Shown here: positions 20,502 to 31,259 of the stretch, piece by piece | Layout: every line of letters begins with the position of its first letter | Numbering within the stretch: position 1 is the first letter of the stretch | From: Phymatolithon calcareum | Lineage: Eukaryota; Rhodophyta; Florideophyceae; Hapalidiales | Assembly: GCA_977006965.1 (NCBI GenBank) | Contig: OZ345355.1 | Location: 3,410,001-3,474,000, forward strand | DNA length: 64,000 nt | Direction: 5' to 3' | The notes under the pieces: generated by a model | Told to the model about the DNA's origin: nothing | The model's input: only the letters and a program-made list of their open reading frames with translations | Databases searched by the model: none | Translations under genes and position numbers: made by a program

Positions 20502-21297
20502 CTCTGCTCGGCAATACTACTTGCAATATCTTTTACTAGTTTGAAATATTTTTTTGGAAACACGTGCAATGCATTATCTCAAAAATCCATTTTATATCAC
20601 AGTACAATATCGTGCATCGACAATGTGTGTGCGCCGTTCGAATTTTGCTAGAAAACCTTCCTCGAAAATGTATCAGCGACAAGCTGAGGGATCATAGAGC
20701 ATACAAGTCAAAACGAAAGTTGAAAGGCTAAAATCCAGTAGGTCCTCAATCAAACGAAGAAAAACATCGATAACCAAAAGAGAGTCAATTGCATAAGCAA
20801 AGAAAACAAAATGAACCAAAATACAGAGAGAGACATGTATGAAGAAAAAAGAACGAAAGAAGAACGGAAAAAACACAAGTCCGAGAAATGTTTGGAAAAC
20901 AAAGTTAGACCAAAAAATCAAGTAACAGACTTGACGATACAGTAGAAAAGTTAAAAAGGTACCGACTTGCCTATATTTGGGACACATGGTATCTTCTCAA
21001 CAACGTGCTTTGATACTCCTCAAGCTGAATCCTGTTCTCTAGTTCTTCAATCCTTGCCATCTCAACCGCTTCGGCTGCGAGTACTTCATCCTTAAGCCGT
21101 CGCATGACCTTGAGAAAGGACAGCGATTCCCACATGATTGGGGTAATGCTCTTTCAACTCTCCATTAGAAAATGCTTCGAAACGCTCAAAAGTCGCTTAA
21201 CCTCAGCAACTGAACCAACAATAAGAATAACAATAAAGTCGCAGTTGATATAATCGCTCGTGCCATTCTGTTGAGGCTGGCTGTCGTGCTCGATCTG
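20502..21297. other. Gene-poor gap with a LINE-E end fragment
   Basis: Purine-rich low-complexity sequence (20760-20900) is followed by a degraded LINE-E terminus at about 20970-21000 (gggacacatggtatcttctcaa). On the minus strand 21060-21110 encodes a short charged helical segment, too short to assign. No gene is supported. Confidence 0.4.
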
Positions 21298-21890
21298 CTT
21301 TCTTTCTTTCTTTCTTTATTGCAGATGAAGTCAATTTTTAAGTTAACGCCTAAACTTGCTCTCGAGCAAGTTCTCTTCGTTCAAATATTGCATTATCGCT
21401 ACGGGTTTCTCTCTGCACAGATCTTCTACCGTTTTGCTCCGAACTCTGCCGATGAATTTCCGTCGACTAACAGCCCGACCCGAACAATGTAGGATCATAT
21501 GTTCCACAGTTTCCTTCACAACATACGGGCATTTCTTGCACATTGGGTCGTGAGGAAGTGGCTCATTCTCGTTGTGTCCATGGTGAAAGCTGGCGACGAT
21601 TGGACAGCAATTAGTTATGAGCTGGTTGAGTATTACCTCAGCCCGTCTATGTGAGATGTGTAGGTCTTCCGGGAGTGTCGGGATGGTAACTGGTTTGCTT
21701 CCACAAGGCGGTTTGATAATGGATCGTGCCGCTTCCATGGTGAGAGGTACCGCTTGATGTGATAGCAGGCTTGATTCCGAGATTCCCCGACGCGCGAGCT
21801 CATCAGCAGCCTCATTTTTCGGGACTCCGCAGTGACTTCGATCTGCTTTATGATGCTAAGCCCATAAGCCGGGGCCTCATTTTCGCCTTC
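21298..21890 (-). pseudogene. LINE-F RNase H end and zinc knuckle
   Basis: Minus strand. HCGVPKNEAADELARRGI (about 21840-21790) is the last conserved block of a type I RNase H (H-x-G-x-x-x-N-E-x-A-D), one frameshift away from the frame 21738-21343. That frame holds C-x2-C, ETVEHMILHC, RRKFIGRVRSKTVEDLCREK and a short tail to LLESKFRR. The 3' end carries a GAAA-repeat tail (21299-21320). The copy at 62238-62600 is almost identical over 370 bp. RNase H removes the RNA strand during LINE copying in families that carry it. Confidence 0.8.
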
Positions 21891-22544
21891 GCCTTCAGGT
21901 AGGGGCTTCAGCAAGCACTGAACCGTTTTCTTCTCCTCACGTGTAAGATAAATGCACTGTTGTCGCTTTAGTTTCACTACCCCTGAATCAAAGCGCTTGT
22001 ATCGAACAATCTGAGCGTCTGGCGCAATATAATGAGTTTGAAGCGAGCATATATGGAATGAGTAACCAACTTCCTGGAGATGTACTTGAACCGGTTTCGA
22101 CAGTAAATCAAGTGCGAGACGAGGTGGCTGCAGTATCTGTCCCCGAGTCTACAGTATCTTGGTGAATTCGTCAATCGCTCCGAGCTGTCCAGTGATCTTA
22201 TTAAATTTCGGGAGAAAACTGATTGGTTCGGTCACTTTTAAGTTGGACTCCTCCTCCTCAGACACAGTAATAAGAGAGTCCCGCGGCACTGCGAATCGTT
22301 TAAGCATGTTCTACTTTTCAGACCAGCGCGTAGCATTATGAAAAACAGGGACAATGGGGGTAGGTTGAACAGGAGTGCGCGATTCTTGATGCTTGTCTTT
22401 ACCTCTCTCTTCGTGCTATGACCTGTGTCGATTGTGGCACTCAGTTGCTCACTATTCTTTACCAGGAGCTCCAACTCTAGGTTGAGCTTTTAGCTGTTGC
22501 ACACCTCGTGAGGAAATCCAAGGAGAAATGCTATTTGAGATTCG
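21891..22544. other. Unassigned sequence between LINE pieces
   Basis: It may include more upstream LINE-F sequence on the minus strand (21890-22170), but no RT or RNase H motif was readable. The minus frame 22474-22238 has no recognisable domain. No host gene is supported. Confidence 0.35.
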
Positions 22545-23320
22545 TTGTAGCAGAAGAAGAAGAAGAAGAAAGGTAGATTTTTATTTAAAAGTTACCAACG
22601 CATCTGCTGACGCTCGGGGCAACTTTCCGAAGGCCAAGGGGTTTTGGCTAGATTCTGTCCTGAAGGGGTTTTCTTTTCTTGTTGGTGTAACACGACTCAG
22701 TGGACTACAAAAACCCACCTCTGGTCTCCTTCGGGACCTCGAGGGGGTAAGTTACTCCCCTGTCCTGTGACACGCTGTAATTTCAAGTTGCAGTTCTTAC
22801 TTGTCCACAGCCTGAAACATGGTTAGGAGGTCTTGTAGCAGAAGAAGCAACAACCCAATCTACCATCAAGCCATATCACTCGCGCGTGGATGATGCCTCG
22901 CTCCGCTTCTTCGAGCTCCTTGTTCCCGTGCTCTGTTAATGGTCTTGCTGCTGGCGAATCTCGTCTTCTTATCAGTATCTCCACGAAGCGTTGCGCCAGG
23001 TCGTCTCTTCTTCCCTTAGGCTGGAGGATGCGGCACATGGCCCTGGATCTGTCCGCAATTCTTTTGCGTTGGAGTTTCCCGAAGAACATGGATTCTACTT
23101 TCCGGACTTCCAATGCTACCGCTGTGGTGCACGGCTTCAAGTGCAGAAGCATATTCCCACCGTGACTGATGTAGAGATTTGTACAGCTAGCTTGGTCTTT
23201 CTGGATGGACGCCATAAATTTATGATTACTACTGTACCAGCCATCTGAGATACACATGCACGTTTTTGGACTTCTTAACACCAACTTCAGAAGAGAACAC
23301 ACCTTTTTTTCGCCGATTTT
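22545..23320 (-). pseudogene. LINE family B C-terminal remnant, interrupted
   Basis: The minus frame 23362-22823 carries LEVRKVESMFFGK, CRILQPKGRRDDLAQRFVEIL and RRRD, aligning with the post-RT region of LINE-Z. It is interrupted by the truncated LINE at 22560-22832 and decayed at both ends. Confidence 0.7.
22560..22832 (-). mobile_element. 273-bp truncated family B LINE with 15-bp TSD
   Basis: Minus-strand 3' UTR, from the last coding codons (atgtttcaggctgtg) through a hairpin near 22720-22745 to a (CTT)n tail at 22560-22570. The flanking ttgtagcagaagaag occurs at 22545-22559 and 22833-22847. It is nearly identical to the LINE-Z 3' UTR, so it is a young copy of the same subfamily, inserted in an older relative. 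Confidence 0.85.
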
Positions 23321-23338
23321 GAGGAAGATTTGCATAGA

Positions 23339-23428
23339 CCAAATGACCACTGTAGTGGTCATTTGGATTTTAGAGAGAGTTTATGACACCAGTTACGTAA
23401 CTCAAATGACCACAACAGTGGTCATTTG
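23339..23428. repeat. Paired short palindromes around AAATGACCAC
   Basis: Two near-perfect palindromes lie 36 bp apart: 23339-23366 (arms CCAAATGACCACT, 2-bp centre) and 23403-23428 (arms CAAATGACCAC, 4-bp centre). Part of the motif (agtggtcatttc) recurs at about 24443. The whole could be a small foldback element; no TSD was identified. Confidence 0.6.
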
Positions 23429-23505
23429 CAAGGTAGGTAGCGTCAGAAAAAGACGCGCCCATATCTTCGGATATCTGTGGGGCTTTTAACTAAAAATCCA
23501 TGTAA
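23429..23505 (+). mobile_element. LINE family C tail fragment
   Basis: Matches the end of the family C 3' UTR: aaggtaggtagcgtcag, gcccatatcttcgga and gtggggcttttaactaaa. It directly follows the palindrome pair. No TSD was found. Confidence 0.55.
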
Positions 23506-23689
23506 CATCCGGGACACAGGAATACGGGGTGCTGAAAATTATCAAATCCGCTGCGATCCCGGTAGCGCCGAGGCCCAGTGCATAGGATAGCGGATGTAGT
23601 ACAGACTCTAACAGTATAGCTGGCGTTCGAATTGCGTGCGTTTTTTGCCATCTTTGGTGTAATATTTAGCTTTTCGCTTCCTTCACATC

Positions 23690-24123
23690 AGGTACAGGAC
23701 CCTGGCAGTTAACTGGGCATTTGGAATGTTCCCGCCTATGAGCACCTCCGAGCTCATAGACCCAACTGGACAAACTGGAAAGGATGCTATCGAAGATCTC
23801 AAGTGAGGCCTATCAAAAGACAAGCTGTCATATGAAGAAAGTGCTTTTACAAGGAGGGCACTCGACGATATCCTTGCTATGTATCAGGCGGCCAAGGCTG
23901 CTCTCGAAACCTGAAACCCGCGACTCAAGACAGTGGAATATTTTTCCCCCTCGAGGCTCTAAGCCAGAGGTAGGTTTTGGTATTCCCGCCAGATCGTGTC
24001 GAAATCGACCACGCTAACACATAAGAACGATAGACCTTGTTTGTGGCCCAATGGCCTTCGCAAAGTTGCCCCAAGCGTCTGCAGATGCGTTGGTAACTTT
24101 TATATAGAAAACTTACACTTCTT
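23690..24123 (+). mobile_element. LINE-G: 434-bp 5'-truncated copy with 13-bp TSD
   Basis: Begins in the C-terminal domain (YRTLAVNWAFGMFPPMSTSEL), runs through the ALDDILAMYQAAK ending to a stop near 23912, a 3' UTR hairpin (23949-23970, arms ggct / agcc inside cctc / gagg) and a CTTCTTC tail. The TSD cttccttcacatc is at 23677-23689 and 24124-24136. One in-frame TGA (at about 23803) is a change from the related copy at 55927-56645. Confidence 0.85.
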
Positions 24124-24136
24124 CTTCCTTCACATC

Positions 24137-24509
24137 GGATCATGGCCGCAAGAGAAGTGCTTTTCACTCTCTTAAACGATGGTTATCATAATATGATATC
24201 CAAAATATTGTTTTGCACCTAAATCGCCCTTTCTCTTGCGTATTCTGGCTGCAGCGAGAAAGCTCTCACCTCTAAGTTGAAGTTCGCAATCGATATATCG
24301 GAAGGTTCCGAAGCCATTGGCACCATTTTCTTTTCTATGGAATAAATAGCGGATTTGATAATTTTTCGAGCCCCTTATTATGAAGGCCATTTTGTCCCGG
24401 TTGCTACATGGATTCCTAGTTAAATAAACTCGAATTAAAAAAAGTGGTCATTTCAACTTTTTTTTAAAAGCCCCACAGGCATACGAATATACGGGCAAGG
24501 CTTTCTCAG
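24137..24509. other. Unassigned gap
   Basis: The minus frame 24390-24172 (72 aa, ATG start) has no recognised domain. A partial family C tail (aagccccacaggcatacg) lies at about 24460-24490. No gene is supported. Confidence 0.35.
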
Positions 24510-25010
24510 GTTTTTTTTCAAGTTTATTTAAAAGCCCCACATACTTCCGAAGATATGGGCAAGGCTTCCTCTGACGCTATCTACCTTTTTCCAGCTCACG
24601 AAACGCCCACCAGAATGCTGGACGGGAAAACTCAGGATTCAATGTAATCTTATCTCAGTCCTCTATGGTTCGTCCCAAGGGCCCTGTAAGACTTAGGCGA
24701 GAGAGCTCGGAAGAGGGCGTTTAGATCTTCTGAAGGATCTAGGATGAGGCTTCTTGTCCATTAATTCTCCTCATTTGATCACTTTTGCGTCCAGCAATTC
24801 TATTGCTTTTCGCAGACCTCTGCGCAATGAGGTAGAAGTCGGGTGCAGTGCACAGTGGAGGTCGCCAGGTTGGAAGGTGAAATTCACTTGCCTTTGTAAC
24901 CTTCTCCCGATTTCTGCACACACGTCAAACCACAGATCGGTTCTTAAGTGTATGGAAGGTGCAGATTCATGACCCAGGAGTGGTTGCAGCCTCTGGTGCA
25001 CATTTCAATT
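24510..25010 (-). mobile_element. LINE-H 3' end, minus strand
   Basis: The minus frame 25001-24771 encodes HLRTDLWFDVCAEIGRRLQ and GLRKAIELLDAK, a C-terminal end repeated in inverted orientation at 25735-25890. The 3' UTR holds a hairpin at 24605-24623 (ccagca-ttc-tggtgg type) and the family C tail read on the minus strand: gatagcgtcagaggaagcc, then gcccatatcttcgg, to poly(A) at about 24512-24519. Confidence 0.65.
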
Positions 25011-25039
25011 GCACTTCGATGATTGGGATATAATAGAGA

Positions 25040-25890
25040 AGAGTGTGCACCAGGGCCTAATGCCACTCGTATACCGTGAATTATGCGAGTTCTGTGCCGA
25101 CTGGAACCACCACAGATGAAGAGACGTCATCAAGCAGAAAGGTTTGCATTAAGCCTGGTAAGACACAAAAAGCGCCTTGAAGAAACAGAAGAGTACTTTG
25201 GAAGAGATGAGGACGTAAAGGAAGCAATGAAGGATATTGAATATCTCAAGATTTATGAAGACTTGCGACAAGCCCTTCAGAAAGCCCAGGAGGGATCTGT
25301 CACGAAGAAGAGGAGGAGAGAAGAAACAATTAAGGTATGTGAAAAGGAAGAAGAAGGAAGATCAATGAAGGTTCCTATTGAAGGCAAGCTACCAGGGATC
25401 CTTTACATAGGAGAAAGAACAACACGTTTTAAGGTGCCTAAGATTGACATTCAACCGAGCACCCCTTTGGAGGAAATCAGTTTTGGGGGCCTACTGTGGG
25501 ATTACCGCGGTGATCGAACTAGTCGCCTTACAACGTACTCTAGCGTCGTCGAAGATGAGTACAGAAATTGAGTTTGAGTGTAAGAGACTCACAGGAGCTC
25601 TTGTTGGGAGAGAATTACGAATCAAGAACGTTCTGAGTAGCCAGACGACTTTAGCGTAGAGATTATCGCAAGGGGTGCCCCGTTACTCCAAGGTGAGGCT
25701 TTGGGAGCTCTCAAAACAAAATCATCAAATATCCCCTATACCGTGAATTTGCACCTGCCACACATTTAAGAACTGATCTGTGGTATGACATGTGTGCAGA
25801 AATTGGGAGAAGGTGACACATAGTCAAGTGAATTTCACCTTCCAACTTGGAGAGCTTCACTGTGCACTGCAGCTTACTATGCGCATTTAT
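25040..25890 (+). pseudogene. LINE-H C-terminal region, plus strand
   Basis: The frame 25083-25571 starts RVLCRLEPPQMKRRHQAERF, aligning with the RLLCRIQAAEDRR block after the RT in LINE-Y. It continues with a charged helical segment and an ERTTRFKVPKI block. At 25735-25790 the same C-terminal HLRTDLWYDMCAEIGRR motif as at 24771-25001 appears in another frame. This is a second LINE-H copy in inverted orientation to its neighbour. It is frameshifted and carries no RT core. Confidence 0.6.
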
Positions 25891-26008
25891 ACATCCCACT
25901 GAAATTTACGGTAGAAACGAACACCCGCAGTAGTCTCTTTGTTGGCTGCAGCAGCGACCATCGGTTTCCTCACGAAAAAAGAACTTGTCTTCTCCACAAT
26001 CGTTCGAC

Positions 26009-26547
26009 ATGGATCCCGCGTTCGACGAAATTTGCCACGCTGCGAGAATCGAGGCCAAGAATCTTGGCGAGAACTAGTTTTTTTTTCCTTTCAAGTTTAT
26101 TTAAAAGCCCCACAGACTTCCGAAGATATGGGCAAGGCTTCCTCTGGTGCTACCTACCTTGGCGAGAACTAGTGCTCGGTTCGGTTTCATCAAGTCGGTC
26201 CCAGAAATATTCTCGCTGTGGCCTGGAAAGCGGGCGCTGTCCCTTACCATGAGTTGCATGAGATGGAGGTGTTCTCTCGCAATATTACTATTGATGAGCT
26301 TGTTCTGGAGACGTGTATTATTAACGGGTACGATATCGAATCCGCTTGGAACCAAGATGATGTTTGCGAGAGCATCTTGGAGAAAGTGAATAATTTTCTT
26401 AACGATGGAAACTTATCTGCTGATGACATCAAGGATGTGCTATTCAACTTTAGGCTCCTTCCATGTCACTGCCCGGTTCCCACTGAGGGCGACGAGAATT
26501 ATCCTTCCAGCGAAATCTCGGACTGTGTTGAGTGCTCGGATCAGTAA
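26009..26547 (+). pseudogene. Unknown ORF interrupted by a LINE tail insertion
   Basis: A frame starting at ATG 26009 (MDPAFDEICHAARIEAK) runs to 26062, meets a 79-bp LINE tail with TSD, and resumes in the same frame at 26173 with CSVRFHQVGP. It then runs to a stop at 26545-26547. Apart from the insert, one TAG, lying within the duplicated target, interrupts it. The product would be an acidic protein of about 145 aa with CHCPVP and CVECSDQ near its end. I recognise no family. It may be a decayed host gene or part of an unrecognised element. Confidence 0.45.
26079..26157 (-). mobile_element. 79-bp family C LINE tail with 16-bp TSD
   Basis: Minus-strand copy of only the last part of the family C 3' UTR (aggtaggtagcaccag to gcttttaaataaacttg, then poly(A)). 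It is flanked by cttggcgagaactagt at 26063-26078 and 26158-26173. It lacks the family C hairpin, so the copied segment is shorter than the shared 3' structure. Confidence 0.85.
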
Positions 26548-26998
26548 TGGTACTTGTCTTTACCTTTACACATAGGTGTCGGCCGAGCCCGAGAACCTAC
26601 CGATGCAGAAGGTCCGACCTTTTCAGTGGAAGCTTCAATTTCTGTTCATCTTCTTGTCCTCTGGTAGTATTTTTATTCTCAGTAGGAGAAGTCTTTTCAT
26701 ATAGAATTGGGCAATGGTGCTATTATCTCTGTGTGATTAAACACCAAAGCTTTCCTAGGAACTCTTTACTCTTTTTGAGTGCTCCGAGAGGGCGTTAGGG
26801 TATTATAAGTTATTGACAGGAGCGGCGCCGAACTCTTGCACACGTCCTTGTTCACTGCCTTGTCAAAGAAAGGAGAGAAAGCTAGGACAAGGTTGCACGA
26901 CGATTCAACCGTCGCAATGCAAAGGAAACTCACGGCACTCAGTTGCAGCGATCAAATTTCCTGGTGATTGTCAGATTGGGCAATGTTCCCTTCCCGCA
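26548..26998. other. Unassigned gap
   Basis: Short open frames only (26532-26798 and 26813-27040), with no recognisable domain, repeat or transposon end. I see nothing further here. Confidence 0.35.
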
Positions 26999-27470
26999 TA
27001 TGCAAGAACAAGCAAGAAACGAAGATTCCGAAGTAGATGAAGCAATCAAGGATATTTCAAGCTGGAAATGGCAGTTGATAATTGACAAAGGGAGCTTCAA
27101 TTAAACAGAAATCTAATCCCTTCCCATATGATGTCCGAAACCAACTACTGAATGAGAACGTAAGCGAAGGATTGTAGCGCAACGAAAAGTCTCTCAGGTG
27201 CAATGATATTTGACAAAGGGAGCTTCAATTAAACAGAAATCTAATCCAATCTTTTCCCATGTGAGTTATCTCAAGCTTAATGCCCAAGCAACGACTTTCA
27301 AATATTCAAAAAGAGATGCTGGAAATGGCAGTTGATACCGTCCAAAGGAATTGTCCGAAATCAAATTGAAAACGTAAGCGAAGGATTGTTGCGCAACGAA
27401 AAGTCTCTCAGGTGCAGTGATAATTGACTAAGGGAGCTTCAATAAAACAGAAATCCATCCATCCATCCAT
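26999..27470 (+). mobile_element. Three consecutive LINE-D 3' ends
   Basis: Three truncated LINE-D termini follow one another (about 26999-27116, 27124-27258 and 27285-27468). Each ends with gacaaagggagcttcaatta or a close variant and cagaaatc plus a tail of (ta)atcc repeats; the last tail is (ATCC)4. Each is followed by a version of cttcccatatg, which also precedes the first (cttcccgcatatg at 26991). This suggests repeated use or duplication of the same target. Confidence 0.7.
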
Positions 27471-27904
27471 CCCTTCCCATATGACGGAAGATTGGAAATG
27501 GGAAATCATCTCCCTTGCTACCATCCTGCCGTGTAATGGCCATACATAAGAACATCATGCTCGTTCACTACTGCCACACGCCAACCGTTAAGTGTCCCGC
27601 CATCTCGTGCTCTTTGATTGTGACCTACGAACATATTGCGGAAATGATTCTGTGTCTGCTCCTTTCAGCCTCGCTACCTGGTGAGCTTGGCTTTGTTTTC
27701 TAACACGTCGGTCGTCCTGCTTGTTCCAGATTCGTCTGTAGCTGGATGTATCTTGAAGGTCAGATTCCGTGTTCGATTCTTGTCTAAGGTACAGTATTTC
27801 GAGTTTCTGCTCCAGCCAGTGTCCCCTAGTTCCCCTAATTCGTTTTCCTTGATGTTGCCTCTCGCTACTCCGATCTAGGAAAAACTATCTCATACTCTAC
27901 AGCT
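27471..27904. other. Unassigned gap
   Basis: Only short frames (27515-27703 and 27681-27878) with no recognised features. No transposon end was detected. Confidence 0.35.
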
Positions 27905-28200
27905 TTTGGCTCTCGACTTTTTTTGATACATTAATTTTAAAAGTCCAACAGTCTTACGAATACACTGGCAATGCTTCCTAAGGCACTGCCAAAAAAAGGG
28001 TAGCTTTTCGCTTCTGTTTAGTCTTCTGTCTGTGCCCCTAGCATGTACTTGATTTTTTGATGACTCTAACTTGAGCCTCCCAAGCATCGCTTCTTGTTTC
28101 AGTACAGACCTAATAAATTCGATGATGTTGTTGCTCAAGAGCAAAACGTTAACTTGCGTTCTCGGTTACCGCCCTGTGTTCTTCGCTGAGGTCACAGACT
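27905..28200 (-). mobile_element. LINE-I 3' fragment, minus strand
   Basis: Aligns with 31260-31595 and, in part, 41557-41700. Terminal sequence (read on plus) is a T-run followed by aaaagtccaacagtcttacg and gcaatgcttcct, then a coding end rich in serine. A third piece of the same tail type starts at 28200. No TSD was found. Confidence 0.5.
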
Positions 28201-28930
28201 TTTTTTCAACTGAAGTTTATTTAAATGCCTCACAGTCTTACGGTTTCCGCAGTTGCTAAGTTCCAATGTGTAGACTTTTGAAAGGTCATAGACTGATAAG
28301 TTGCGCTCCAAAGTCTCCAAGAGCTGCCTCACTTTTTTCCGGATTTATTCGTCATAAGTGTTGTAGACACTTGAGGAAAATCTTCCAAAAGCGTCCAGAA
28401 CCGCCAGTTGCCTTTGTTGCAGCAACGTAAGGATCGCTGGATGTTCTCTTGGCCTGTCGGATAGGATTTTTCCTCTTCCTCTGTGATTGAAGGCGCTCTC
28501 TTTTCTTGGTCATGAATGTACATCGGCGTGCTTCGAAAAACTGGTTCGTAAGTATCCGTTTCTTCACTTCACCAAAAGGTTTTGAATTCCATTGCTGCGA
28601 TGTCATTACTTGTAGCTTGGAGTTCTTAGGTGCTTCTTCTCTAGGTAATTTCCTTCTTTCGCCTTGGTCCGTCTCAACACACTGTAGGAGAGTATTTCCT
28701 GTCGATCGTTGGCAGCTTGGAGTCGACATAGGAGGCAGAGTCTATCCGTCTCTCCTTGTGCCAGTGGCCCGAAGACTTGTCTGAAAAACGCTTATTCAAC
28801 TTCCTTGACTACTCTGCACAGTTAGTGTCCACAGTGCTAGATGCATAGCGTACTCCCAACGTGGTTGAATAATGCCTTGAATATTGGGACGCATTTAGTA
28901 TGGAACTCCCTTCTTGAATACTACTCTGTG
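28201..28930 (-). pseudogene. LINE family C relative, minus strand, degraded
   Basis: In several minus frames: PRWEYAMHL (about 28870-28840), a CRLQAANDRQEIL block (about 28735-28700), RGRGKIL and a QLAVLDAFGRF block (about 28410-28375). These follow the order of the family C ORF at 29655-30748. There are multiple frameshifts. The 3' tail is at about 28200-28260. Confidence 0.6.
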
Positions 28931-29640
28931 TGTCGTTTTATGGGCCAGATGTACTTTTGGTATTCCACCAGCTCGAGCCGCACACGACCATGCAAACGTC
29001 CAACCTAGTAAGACCCTGTCTGCTTGTCAAAAAGAGGATGAGAACCAATCAACCCGTTCGTCGAAGGCGACAATCATCATTTAGTTACTTGCGTAAAATT
29101 CCTGTTACTCTTGAGCCCGAGCCTCAAAACCCACGCCTCAACCGTTGGCAGATCTCGTCGGGGTTGTCTTCGCCTGAAAGTGAACACCTCACACGCGACG
29201 AGCCTCAGCCGGAAGTACGAACGTGAAGCCGTGCTCGTTCTGTGCAGACTGGCGGTAAGGCGATTGCAGGCTGATGATTCGTACCAACAGCGAATTTATC
29301 AAACCGCTGGCGACTAACAGACAAATTGTAGCAACGTTGGTAGTTAGCGATGGCGATCGAGTGTGAGCAAAGAAAGTCTAATGGTGTGGTTTACGAAAGA
29401 TGTGAAACGCAACGTGTCCCGCGCTGACACTTCGGGTACCTTGAATGACAGTCAGAAACTGATTGACTGAAGTAGAAACTACTTAAATCGGGACCGAAGT
29501 CGTTCTACAGGAAGTCATCACGATCAACTTTACCAACACCTCTTTCAACGAAAGTCTATTGCATTGGCGCACTTTGCCGAAGTCACTACATCCCCCTGGA
29601 GTTTCTGACCTTGCGAGCTCTAAGACATCTTGTAGAAAGC
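28931..29640. other. Unassigned gap
   Basis: Frames at 28930-29226 and 29111-29317 overlap and show no domain. I see no transposon terminus or host gene. Confidence 0.35.
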
Positions 29641-29654
29641 ACTACATTCCTCCT

Positions 29655-30748
29655 TGGGCTGAAGTACCGGCTATCCTCTTCGCAGACGATGTTCTTCTCT
29701 CTGCGAAATCACCCGCTGCACTGCAAGGACTATTGGATATAGCTACCCAATGGGCACAAGAGCGAGATATGACTTGGAACACTAAACAAGGGAAAAGCGA
29801 AGTCCTCGAATCAGAGGAAACATTGGGCAAGACATTCAAGCTAGCGAACAAGGTACTAGCACAAGTTCCGGAGGTCACGTACCTTGGAGTATCCATAGAC
29901 CCCGGAGGAGTCGCAGATACGTTAATGATGCAACGACTAAAGAAAGCAAGGACGGCCGTGTACGAGTTGCGTACACTGGGAGTGTTCAAGAAAGGGCTGA
30001 GTATACAGAAGTGTATTCAGATATACAAGGCGCTAGTACAGCCACGCTGGGAGTACGCAATGCACTTAACGCCCTGGACAGAAGACGTACAAAATGCTGT
30101 CAAGGAAGTAGAAGCAACATTCTTCAATCAAGTATTCGGGCCACTGGCCCGAGGAAGGACGGATAGGCTCCGTCTCCTGTGCCGGATCCAGGCGGCCGCA
30201 CATCGACGAGAAATCTTGGCCTTCAAAATGCTGAGAAGGAACAAGGCGAAAGAACGTATGTATTCAAAAGAAGTGCCCGAAAGAAGAAACAACCATGAAT
30301 GGCAGTACACGAGGAAAGATATCGCCGCGATGGAGACCAGAGAGCCGTTCGGTGAAGCTGTAAAGCATATCCAAACGAACCAATCGTCGCAAACACTTCG
30401 ATCGAAATTTCTGGAAATGGAAGGAGACCGCCTAGAATCGAAGCGGAAAAGAAAGATACCGTACGACAAGACAAGAGAATGCCGGCAATCCTCAAGTTCC
30501 CCAAGGTGAAGCACAGACAACTAGCGCTGCAGTATGCCTGCGGCAGATTCCCACAGGTGTCAACAACAAGTATGACTGAAGAATTCGGCACCAGAGCCAG
30601 AGAGCATATGGAAACCCTTGAACGCACGTTAGCAGGGTACGAACTTGAAGGAGAAAAACGACTGGAAACAGAAAAGGCGCTGGATGAGCTCTTACTATTT
30701 AGCAAGACACTCATAGAACGCATGGAGACCGAAGAAGGCTTGTATTAA
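29655..30748 (+). pseudogene. LINE-C RT (catalytic part) and C-terminal domain
   Basis: The frame from the truncation carries ILFADDVLLSAKSPAAL, WNTKQGKSEVL, YLGVSIDPGGV, PRWEYAMHLTPWT, CRIQAAAHRREILAFKML and RKRKIPYDKTRE up to 30478. One frameshift there leads to 30479-30748, with ILKFPKVKHRQLALQYACGR and a final ALDELLLFSKTL helix. Homologous to LINE-Y throughout. Only the palm core and C-terminal domain remain, with one frameshift, so it is inactive but young. Confidence 0.85.
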
Positions 30749-30964
30749 TCCGCAGAAGGCAAGACAAAAAGTGGTCGAGACCAAGCACCAACAATCCCGT
30801 AGAGGACTGAAATAGGACTACTTTGAGTCCTGAGTTTTCCCGTCCGCCATTCTGGTGGACGTTTTGTGAGCTACACAAAGGTAGGTAGCATCAGAGGAAG
30901 CCTTGCCCATATCTTCGGAAGTCTGTGGGGCTTTTAAATAAACTTGAAAGGAAAAAAAAAAAAA
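29655..30964 (+). mobile_element. LINE-C: 5'-truncated copy with poly(A) and 14-bp TSD
   Basis: Truncated just before the RT catalytic motif. TSD actacattcctcct at 29641-29654 and 30965-30978. The 3' UTR has a hairpin at 30842-30860 (gtccgcca-ttc-tggtggac), then gttttgtgagct, the common tail gcccatatcttcggaagtc and aaataaac, and poly(A) at 30952-30964. This copy defines family C, whose tails occur alone at several places in the window. Confidence 0.9.
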
Positions 30965-30978
30965 ACTACATTCCTCCT

Positions 30979-31259
30979 GGAAGTTCTGTCCAAGTAAGTT
31001 GTCCGTACTTCCTCCATCTGCCGTCGTGGCAGTAAGTACCTGCACCCGTCGTTCAGTTCGTGGACACTCGCGACACTGCGCAGCTTTTGCTCCGAACTAC
31101 GGTACCGGCCTGTGCAGCCGAGTATCTCCTAAAATGACAAAACTGAGAGACTAGCGGAAATCTGCGAAATTAATTACATATGCCTGCGCCTTCTATTATT
31201 CCGCGCTGTACGCAAAGCAGCTTTAAGCGACCATAGTTTACATTCTGGTGGAAGAAAAC
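30979..31259. other. Unassigned gap
   Basis: No frame, repeat or transposon end recognised. Probably the continuation of the target into which LINE-C inserted. Confidence 0.35.
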
